64,000 nt of DNA from Theristus sp. LFF4_11. Lineage: Eukaryota; Nematoda; Chromadorea; Monhysterida; Xyalidae. The translations under genes and the position numbers were made by a program. The notes beneath the pieces are model-generated. The model did no database searches, was not told where the DNA came from, and saw only the letters and a program-made list of their open reading frames with translations. The stretch spans positions 1 through 64,000 of the forward strand of contig JASANC010001325.1 of assembly GCA_030248135.1 (NCBI GenBank), written 5' to 3'. Below, piece after piece: positions 1 through 10,800 of this stretch. Every line of letters starts with the position of its first letter. The first letter of the stretch is position 1.

Positions 1-30
1 CTAAAAGCGGAACAAGACACGGTATCAAAC

Positions 31-662
31 TTGGTGTTGTCGCATCCGGCGGCGCACTGCATCTGGCAACGATTTCCGCACTGGCAAACCGTTCGCAAAT
101 TGCTGTGTCGTCCGTGCGACCAATGCAGAGGTCGAGGCCTCGGCAATGCTTCAAACGGAGATTGAAATAAACAGCCGTTTTTTGAAAAACCGTTTTATTA
201 TCACTGAAAACGTTCGCACAACGTTGTTTTGTATCTGTGCTGTCTTTTCACACGCATCACCAAAGAAATGGCGTGAAAATCGCGTGAGTTGTTCCATGAA
301 CTGTTCACGTGAATTTTTACGTGAAAGGTTGCGTGAGACCTTGTGCGAATCAATCGTTACGTTAAACATTGCGTCTTAATTGTCGTCTCCGTATAACCAA
401 CCACACATCTTTCTGTTGTCCGTTCAATGTTGTTTTTTTAATCAAGACCTCCATGAATGCGCCGAAAGAAGACAAAAGCCAAACGCACATGCGTGTCGCA
501 GCTGTGCGTCACATCCACCTGTGCCGTCTCGCGACAAAATGACTCGTCACGAATCCTGCCGACGCACAGATTGTAACGACGGCACGGCGCTATTGTTGCG
601 TCGGTGGATCTGATCAATGCGGCCGAAGACAGCGCAAGAATCACTGCTGTCCATTGCGCCAT
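31..662 (-). CDS. 5' end of a second astacin-like secreted protein gene (partial, two exons)
   Basis: Two exons on the minus strand, 662-489 and 148-31; the gene continues beyond the left edge. Exon 1 (58 codons) starts with a signal peptide (MAQWTAVILALSSAALIRST) and then one Cys module, C-x5-C-x9-C-x11-C, containing LCVGR. Exon 2 (118 nt) encodes a second module of the same spacing (CRGLDLCIGR). The exon 2 length, both splice phases and the module spacing are identical to exons 1-2 of the complete astacin-like gene at 1810-12179, so this is a head-to-tail tandem paralogue. The exon 1 donor is gtgcgt, the exon 2 acceptor tttgaag, and the exon 2 donor gtttga (phase 1). The astacin domain itself would lie outside the window and is inferred only from the paralogue. 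Confidence 0.75.
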
Positions 663-1809
663 CGTGATATGCTTTCTTTCTGTTTTGAAAAACGATTTAT
701 GAGATCAGGCATATAAAAAGGTGGTGCGAACCGGGAATAAGGGAACAGGGAAAAGCTGTCTTGGAAATAAAAAAGGCCGAAAACGGTGAATGTGGTGGAG
801 CCGTACTTTTATCTCCGAGGGACCCCGCGGAGCAGGGCGTTCAGGAGAATAGTAAAAGACCGGACACCATTTCGGGCTGCTTTTATGTTTTTCTTTTGGT
901 GGTAGCAAGAAAAATAACACGATTTTGGCTTGAAAATACAACTGCCGTGTAAACTGTGATGATTTTTGTCGTTTTGGCAATGTTTATGCACGCTGCATCT
1001 TATAACGTGCATTGTTTGTGGCAAAGTTGCATACATGCAGACGCAATTACCAGCAGCTATACCAGCGGCAAAGATGCGGCCCTTTTTTAGTGGCAAAGTT
1101 GGTGATTTTGGCGGCGGTAGCGCATGCAAATAAACAAATTACATTTACATTTGTGTGGTTTATGTCGTTGTAGTTTTGTTTACATGAAATGAAAATGTTT
1201 CGCACCATTACACGTCGTTTGTAGATCGCTTCAATGATGCACAAGTTCAAATACATTTTATCGTTTGGAACATGAAACAAGACAACATTATTTCTCATAT
1301 TAGAAGAATCTCATCAGCGAATATATTGTGCCTAAAATAACGCCGATATATTCAAATAAAACATCCGAACGTTTATTCTTCCCAATCGAAAACATAAGCA
1401 CTTTGACGGGCAAAATCTCGAAAGCACCACTGACAAAATAGAAACATTCACGCAATCCTACGGTTGATTAAAAAGGTGTTCAAAAGTCAATATGTTTTTT
1501 TTTAATTTATTCGCGCGCCGGTTCCGGAAACCCTAAGGTACCAAACTTTGGCGGAAACGGGCAATACTACCCCGAGCCCAATTTACCCTCGGCTCTGGAG
1601 GGAGTAGACCATTAGATCTTGTTGGTCACTTTCGTTTCTCTATTGTGTGTCTTGTCCGCAGCGATGTTCGAACTTTCCACCTACAGAACGGTAGGCGAAA
1701 GCTACAGACGCGACAAACATTTCTTGAAAATTTATGACATTTCTTGAAAAACAATCAAAAAATTTCAAACAACCAATCACAAACAATCAGAACAGCAGAA
1801 AAATGCGTT
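663..1809. other. Spacer between tandem astacin-like genes, no gene seen
   Basis: This stretch separates the 3' end of the complete astacin-like gene (stop at 1810) from the start codon of its paralogue at 662. It should contain the promoter and 5' UTR of the left paralogue and the 3' UTR and poly(A) site of the right gene. A TATA-like tataaaa lies at about 712-718, some 50 bases upstream of the left start codon, but nothing else shows that it works. I see no conserved coding sequence. Confidence 0.4.
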
Positions 1810-4800
1810 TCAGATTTTGCGCATGCAGACGATACATCTACGCTCCTCACACTGCGCCTCGCTCAAACCGTGAATGCCCAGAAAGACGCAGTTTCCATTC
1901 GATTCGCCACCATCCGTCGGTTGCGTTCGCCAGAGATCGTTGTCGATCGTCTGTTGCGTGAAATATCCGAATTCATCTAGCCATCGCCATTTCTGACCGG
2001 TCTTCACCCACTGTTTTCGCCCGCCAACCCAGCAGCCCCAGGCGGGGTTCGTCTGAGAAAAAAAACGCCCAAAATTATTGGCGATACACGGCGAGTCTTT
2101 TTACTTTTCTCTGGTTGTCGCTCTTCTCGGGCTAAAGAACTTTGCTCACACCACGAAACGCCCAGCCCGTAGCATTTTCTGAAAAAATGGTTGAATGAAA
2201 AGACTGGATCCAGTCGGTTTGTCTGATGCAATAATTGAAATCGTATTTCATCGACGGCTCCGGCCGCACCGTGATTTCTCGTGTCCACGTCTTCAGGTCT
2301 TCGAACGATTGCTGGTGCCGTGACGTGAACGTGGCCAATTGAGCGCCTTCGTATCGACAAAAGTACAAAGCCTAAAAACGAGTAAATCAGGCGGTCACTG
2401 AAAAAAACACTAAACCAAGATACTAGACAAAATGGGGGGTCGAGCCCCGCTGAGGGGTGTATAGGCACTTAATGGCAGAGAAACCTCGATGGGCGCTCCA
2501 CTCAACGGCGTTCTATATGGTTTTCTTGGTTAGCCCTGGCTGAACAACATCGCCTAAATTAATGTTCGGTTGTTCGTTCGTCAGTAAACACTGTTTAGGC
2601 ATCTTGGTCAGTTTTCAGAGTGGTCAAAAAGATAAAAAAACACGCGTTACTTTTCCACAACGATTCACGGAACGATTTTTCCCTATCGCCACTGAAACAC
2701 GGTGTCAAGCGTGTTGCATGAAAAAAAAACATTGTGTGTCCGTGTCTCTGCTAAAACGGCAGGAATATTTCTAAAAATAGCAGTTCTTTAGTTGCATTAC
2801 CTGATCGATGTCACTTGGTGGCCGGTACACCTTGTAGCAGTGCGTTGAGTTGGACGTGAAGAATCCGATAGAGGTACATTCTGAAAAAAATGAGCAGGGG
2901 GACGAAAAATGCTGCAACTTCTGGCACATTCAACCGGACGTTTTGGATGAAAACCAATAAGTGGCTAAGTTGAAAAAAAAACTGTAAGTTACTGTACCGT
3001 TTTTCGTTGCACTGGTTGTTTTCGTCGTGGCAACTGTTGTTGTTGGGCTAGTCCGCGTACGACAATGCGTCTCAACGCAGCTACGTTCTTCGCGTAACGC
3101 CGGGCATGGCTGACCGCGGTTGACGCGCTGTTGACTCACCTGTCGTGAGCGTGTTTCACGACTGGTAGCGCACGCATCGGGACAACCACTCCAAGCAGCC
3201 CATTCTGTCACTTGACAGTCCACTGAGAAAAGAACAAACAAATTCGCGTCCAACGTAACATTTCGGGCAACATTTCAAGACGCAGCGTTTCACGTAGATA
3301 AGATTTCACGTAAAACATTTTCACGTAACGTTTAGCGCCACCGCTTACGCAACATTCCGATTATACGTAACGTTTTACGTAACATCTCACGCAACGTTAC
3401 ATTTCACGAAACGCGTCTTATGCAACGTTTCACGAAACGTTAAACTAATTAAACGTGAAACTAAATCCAATTTTGCTCACCATCCACCGTTTTGCAGTAG
3501 ACGATCTGAATTCGTCTCTTGTCTAACGCACTCAACTTCGTATTGCCGAACTGGTCGTCACCATCGATTGACTCGAACGTGGGACAGGCGTCGCATTTTT
3601 GGTGTTCCTGAGACAGGTTATTTTCTCTCAGGAGTAAATTTTATTTTTTAAAGCACATCAACCATAAAACCATTATCCGAGTGCTAATCCACAGTGCTGA
3701 ACACAATGGGGCGGGGCCAAAATGGCCAGAGATGTCAACCATGACTTCTCGAAGGAGGCCTCACTCAACAGAAACTTGTTTGTAAAAATTGCATTAGGCG
3801 TGCTTTTAAACATTATCTAAAAATGCGAGAGACGCATATAAAAGCAGGAATATGGCTTTGTGTAAGCAGTGAGAGACTTGGCTCGACAGCTCTTTTCAAG
3901 TCTCTGATGTGGTACACACGGATACAAGTACACAAGAGTAATATTTTTGCGCCGCGTTTGTTTTGCTGAAAAGCGAAAAAAGCTTCAAAATTATTTTATA
4001 ATTGTCCTCTCAAGTTTAGTCTGAAGTCACAGCGAAATTCTGTAACTCTGTGCAAAACACAACAATCAGAGACTGCGATTGCAAAACACTGTTGCATGTA
4101 GCATTATCGTTGCTAACGTAGTGTACGCACCGCTGTGTACACACCAGCACCAGTGACGAAAAGGTGTTGTCTTCCGTTAATTTTCACCATTTTTTACCAA
4201 ACTCTTGTTGATTTGCGTGGGAGTATGAATGTAGGCTAAACCGTCCGTCCCGTGAGCCATTGTCTTTGCCACAGAAAGGGACATTGAGTAAACCAATGCC
4301 TCTGCGATACGCTTTGTCCTGGGCAAACCAGTGTCAGCGATCTAAAGTCTGATTGTTATTTCAGTTGTTTTAGCTTTAGTGGTCGCTCGCTAAATTCCCG
4401 AAATACCGCAAATGTGAAAGTTTCATTTGTCTACAATGTACGAGTACGAGGGTTGCCATGTGCAACCGAAATAGTGAATAAACGGCGCAAAAATATGGCT
4501 CTTATGTACTTGTATCCGTGTGTACCACATCAGAGACTTGAAAAGAGCTGTCGAGCCAAGTCTCTCACTGTTTACACAAAGCCATATTCCTGCTTTTATA
4601 TGCGTCTCTCGCATTTTTAGATAATATTCTGACTTTTAAATAAGTCCCGAAGGTCGAACCAAATTCACATCTCGTTGGTCACACATTCTTCTAAACCCCG
4701 GATACCTCAGGGTTTTCATTTTTTCGCTTTTTGGGCCGATTTCGCCTATGCTATTTCTACGGCCGATTCGCCCGACATCGTCACGATTCAGTATCTAGAG

Positions 4801-7800
4801 TTGCTCACATAAAAAACTAACCCAAAATTCGTGATCAGCGCATTGAATTACCCTGGAAAACACCCTTTTCTTGTTTTTCGTTCTTGGACCGCTTCGCCAA
4901 TTTCCACTGCCGATTCGACCGAAATCGTCTCGATTCAGCATCTAGAGTTGCTCACGTAAGAAAACTAACCCAAAATCCGTGATCAGCGCATTGAATTACC
5001 CTGGGAAACACTCTTTTCTTGTTTTTTGTTTCTGGACCGATTTCGCCAACTTCCACGGCCGATTCGCCCGAAATCGTCACGATTCAGTATCTAGAGTTGC
5101 TCACATAAAAACTAACCCAAAATCCGGGATCAGCGCATTGAATTACCCTGGAAAACACCTTTTTCTTGTTTTTCGTTCCTGGACCGATTTCACCAACTTC
5201 CACTGCCGATTCGACCGAAATCGTCTCGATTCAGCATCTAGAGTTGCTCACGTAAGAAAACTAACCCAAAATCCGTGATCAGCGCATTGAATTACCCTGG
5301 GAAACACTCTTTTCTTGTTTTTTGTTTCTGGACCGATTTCGCCAACTTCCACGGCCGATTCACCCGAAATCGTCACGATTCAGTATCTAGAGTTGCTCAC
5401 ATAAAAACTAACCCAAAATTCGTGATCAGCGGATTGAATTACCCTGGAAAACACTCTTTTCTTGTTTTTCGTTCCTGGACCGATTTCACCAACTTCCACG
5501 GCCGATTCGCCCGAAATCGTCACGATTCAGCATCTAGAGTTGCTCACGTAAGAAAACTAACCCAAAATTCGTGATCAGCGCATTGAATTACCCTGGAAAA
5601 CACCCTTTTCTTGTTTTTAGTTCCTGGACCGATTTCGCCAATTTCCACGGCCGATTCGCCCGAAATCGTCACGATTCAGAATCTAGAGTTGCTCACATAA
5701 GAAAACTAACCCAAAATTCGTGATCAGCGGATTGAATTACCCTGGAAAACACTCTTTTCTTGTTTTTCGTTCCTGGACCGATTTCGCCAACTTCCACGGC
5801 CGATTCGCCCGAAATCGTCACGATTCAGCATCTAGAGTTGCTCACGTAAAAAAACTAACCCAAAATTCGTGATCAGCGCATTGAATTACCCTGGAAAACA
5901 CCCTTTTCTTGTTTTTCGTTCTTGAACCGATTTCACCGATTTCCACCGCCGATTCGCCCGAAATCGTCACGATTCATCATCTAGAGTTGCTCACTAAGAA
6001 AACTAACCCAAAACCCGTGATCAGCGTATTGAATTCCTACGGACTAAACATTTCTCCTTTTTTTCGTAGCTCAGACAAAATTTGTAAGAGTTAAAAACTG
6101 ATACCCAGTCAAAATGCTACCAACTTTAAAAAATGCTTAATTTTGACACAAAAAAATGCCCGGGCAAAAAAAATAAATTAAATTTTCAGAATCTACGGAT
6201 GAAATTACCCTAGGAAACATTTTTGTTCAACTGTGAAAGTGTCCCAGCTAAAAATTGAAAGGGCGAACACTTGAAACCAGGTAAAAACCCTTCGGTTTTT
6301 GAAAAATGCCCATTTTTTACCCAAAAAGTGGGTCGGGGCAAAAAATTAACCCAATTTTCAAAATCTCCAGGTGAAATTACCCCAGGAAACATTTTTGTTT
6401 GACTGTGAAAGTGTTGCAGGTAAAAATTGAAAGGGCGAACACATATGATTACATATCAGAAAAAAAAATAGAAACAAAAATAAGTAACATAAATTTCAGA
6501 ATAGGTTTTTCGTGTCTACAGCGTATGAAAAGTTGTCCGATAAAAATTTTTTCGCGGTTCCAAGCACAACTTTGGGTGTTCGTTTCGTGTGCACAGGAGC
6601 AGGTTTGTAGCTTATAGTATGCTCGCTGGAGGCAGCGAGCAAATTTGAAAAAAGCGCGCGAGGGAATATTCAGCCATATAATGCGTGATGCGCTCTCCGC
6701 TCGCTGCGCTCGCTCGCGCATCCGCATGATACTTAATCCTCATATCAAAAGATGCTGAAACGTCAGCTAGAAACTTGATATTCTGCAGCCGCACAAAAAT
6801 ACATTGTTGGGCAAAATTCGAAAAACAATCGAAAAAATAGGAACCGAAAAAGTATCTCAGAGGCAGAGCGTAAAATTTGTCCAAGTTTAAGATACGCCCT
6901 AACAGAACGGATCTTCCCAAAAAAGGGTTAAGTAAAATTGAGATGAGCTTATAAAAGCTGTTATGATTGTGATTTATCTAGCAACGCTGAAACATCAGCA
7001 AAGAAGTTGGAAATTTTTGTGTGAATTTTAAGCAGTAAAAACGCATGATTTTTTCATTGTCATTTTGTTGTTTTTAGGCAGGCAGCGCGTACAGAACGCC
7101 GTCGTGTGGAATGCCTATCGAGTTTGCTCTATCAGTGCCTATAATCCCTCGGCGGGGCTCGATCTCCCAAACGCACAGACAATAGTCCAACACGCTACCA
7201 CACAGGCAACGAGAATTGAAAAATGTGCGTTAAAAAGCACCCTTCAGGAAAATGTTCCGAGATACATACAAAGGTAAATGTGTATAAAACACGTCCACTC
7301 CTTCGCATGAGCGTTTGTTTAACAGTGCACACTGCTTGAACTGACCTAACTGAAAAAGTGCACATTTTTTAAATTTTTGTCAAGTAAAAAAAGTGCAAAC
7401 ATCAGGGGTGAAGTGCATTATCGATCGCCTGTCATAGTTCAGACCAAGCATCGTCGCTTCCGACAGTGGCAGTCGCTTGAATCGATGCGACTGGTTGGCC
7501 TGCAACGTGAATATGCGTCTTCCAAATAGTTTTTTCCGTTCCACCAACTTTCCAACCAAGTTCACCACCCTCTGGAGAACGGGAAAAACGTATCACCAAA
7601 ATACCCTTTTGACTCTGGTGATCTAATGTGCGTGACGTAAATCCGTGCGACGGTGCGTGGTGTACCGCGCGGTGCACATTGCCGCAAAGTCTTTGTCACA
7701 CGTGCGCACCGCATGGCGGTACACCGCACACCGTACCGTGGTACAATAATGCACCGACCACGGTACACCGCCACACCGTCGCGATCGGGTATGGAGGTGT

Positions 7801-10800
7801 AGTGGCGTCAAAAAAACATCTCGTCAAATTCCGCGGGTCACGCTTTTCGCATAACATGGTCTGTCGAAAAATGATGTTTTCTACATACCAAATGCCATAA
7901 AAAGGTTAGAAAATTAGAAGCGACCTGAACGTTGTTCCAGTTGAACGCGATGTGCCTGCGGCTGTCCGGCCGTTGGTGTTCGTTGTAGAAGCCGAGCGCG
8001 TGCATCAACAGTCGCACGATCAACGTCTCCGATCGCTCGCACTCGCCGCCAATGTGGATCGTCTGAGGCTGCGCACCCGGACGCTGACGACCCACGTCCG
8101 CATGGCAGCTTCGGTTCGCCTGCATTTGGAGTCTTTGATGGTGTTGTCTCATCATGTTAAACGAATAAGAAAAAACTCAACAAAGTTGGCACACGCTCTT
8201 TTTGTCAACAACGATTCGATCAAACCACATTTTGTAAACAACAACAAAAAACATGTCTATTTTCTATCGCCAAGAAACTGCATATAATGTTGCAGCGATA
8301 TAATATAATATAATATAATGAACAGGGAAAACTAATGGCATTTATTTTTTAAACGGTTGATGACTTGTTAGCTTGTTTTGGTGGTACAAAGAGATGTAAA
8401 GAACGCCGAAAACAACAACAACGGACCGCAAAATTCAAAAGTATTCGATCGCGCGCCTTGCCGTCCCACTCGATGAACCGGATGCAACTGTTTCTCTCAA
8501 TCTCCTCAGTCGCCCTCAGCACCGTGTCGCCCATCAAACGGAATGCTCGGAAGTTCTTCGGCGTGAAATCGAGCGGAATACTGTAAAGCTAGGAAACTGA
8601 ACTGTATGACACTGATGAGAGGCACACAACCAACAAAATCCGTCTTTTTTTACGACATTCTCTGCAGAGTGCAACAGTTTTGCGTTTTTTTTTGAGCGGG
8701 AGTCGACACCGTAACTTCTATTTCATAATCACACGGCAATTATAAAAGTACGCCGAAAATTATACCCCTGTATGTCCCAACAAATGTCCCAACTTGTGTC
8801 CCGCGTAGGGTTAGGGGCTTTGAAAAAAATTTTTTTTTTATTTTTTTTTTCGTTTTTTTTTTTTTTTTAAATTTGGATTTTTTTTTTCAAACTTAAAAAA
8901 AAAATTTGAAAAATTTTTCTTCTACTTTGCTCTGAAAATTCGATTTATGGCATAATTTTTTGAAAGTTCAAACCAAATTTTCTTCCCAACTTCTTTGTGT
9001 GCTTAGGTACATGTCATTATTTGGTCATTTTGACCGACGTACTCCATGTTTTTCGATTTGGATGACTTCTAGAGTCAATTTTTAGCGTTGAAATGACTTA
9101 ACTGAATTGAGATATCGTTTCAGAAATCGTTTTCTTGCAACTTTGAACATGTTTTTTCAGTCGGTAGGCCATGAGATGAACATGATATCTTGTTGATTGG
9201 CGTACGTTATAGGTCTACAATGGAGTTGTGCGATATATTGTTAAACAATTGGAGCGGGGATGTTGGTTAATACCACATCACACGACCGTTTTTCAGATAC
9301 CCGATAACATGGCCACATGTTAAAACTTGCGTGCTGAGCTAAACTAACGTGTTAAACTTGCGTCTGTCAGTTGCCCGCAACGTGATCGCGAAATCATGGT
9401 ACGTGTTTTCGATACGATGATTTGAAGAGTGGGCTCTCGCCATGTGGCAGATAGCATAGCTGGTTGAACCTGAAAGTAAGTGTCTTGGGGGGGGGGGGGC
9501 GACCGGGTCGACAGGGGTTGCCGACTTAGCTACAGCAAACAGGAATTTTTGAACACAGTCAAATTTTGGTAATTTTCTAAAGAGGAACAACTAAGAACGG
9601 TTCAATATTCAAGTACACGTCGAAAATTGTCCTGTTTTACTGTTGAAAATGCAACTTTCCCTCTATGAAATGGACATAATTTCAATAAAACACGATTTTC
9701 GCTCTTATAGTTTTCCGGATCGTTCTGAAAATAGTCTAGATGAACTCAGCTCGACGAGACGCTTCGAACAAACCTAACTTGTAAAAAAAAATTTTTTTTT
9801 TTAAAAAAAATTTTTTTTTTAATTTAAAAAAAAAATCCGGATTTTTTTTTCCCCTAACCCTAGTCCCGCGTAGTGTCCTGTCCAGCCGCTTTAGCCGGGA
9901 ATATAAATTGCAAAATCGATTGCAATTTTTTACCAGACCAATCACCGGTTGTTCACTCGGCTATTTGAGCACTTTTTTCCGGGACAGGACATGGCGCGGG
10001 AGACGGATACACGCACGACGCGGTACAGTATGTCTCTTTAGTTTAAACCGGTCACTTTTTGGCAGAAAAGACTTTGAATAAAAGAAAAATGAATAGCAAT
10101 CGGGTTTATTCGGGGAATCAAAAACTCGTATTTGTGGCGAATATGTCTTTTTTCTAACCTGCTATTTATTCATTCGCGGGTTCTGTATTTTGCTAAAAAG
10201 ATGACAGGTTTAAAAGACGTACAGTACGGCCGAATAAATAAGGCAGTTCATCAAGGCGGGATCAGTCGCAGACTAGGAGTTGTCTTTTTCAAAAATGCCA
10301 ACATAATTCCCAATCATGTGTGCAAGGGAGAAAGAATGCATAGAATAACGCGGATAATCCATTAGTTTAAAAAAACGCGTCAAATTTGGCACACAATGTG
10401 GTTTCTGAACGTCGTTTTTCTTTCATTCAAATTTCGCGCGCTCCTTGAACCCTGAAAAAAACTGCCATGTTTAATCGGCCATACCGTACTGTACACGCAG
10501 GTGGACAGGAGACACGAGACATCAAGTGGGGATTTTTTTTCTGAGCGTGTAGAATGAGTATAGTGAAGGGAGAATGTGTTCCTCTAACAACGAAAACCCA
10601 CACGCCTCTGTGACGGCCAGACGCCATGTGCGGCGCGCACAAAGACGGCCGGGCGACTGGTGTTCGGATGAATGGTGCCATTCGAGCTTTGCGTGGCGAA
10701 CGTCGCGTTGATTTGCGCCACGAGACGGTTGAACTGTTCGTCGTTGCCGGAATCAGGAACAACTTGAAACAATAGAATTCAAAAAAATGCACAGGATTAT

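Noticed and set aside
8811..9866. TTAGGGG-like motifs as interstitial telomere sequence
   Set aside because: Only single copies of tagggttagggg are present; there is no tandem TTAGGG or TTAGGC array.
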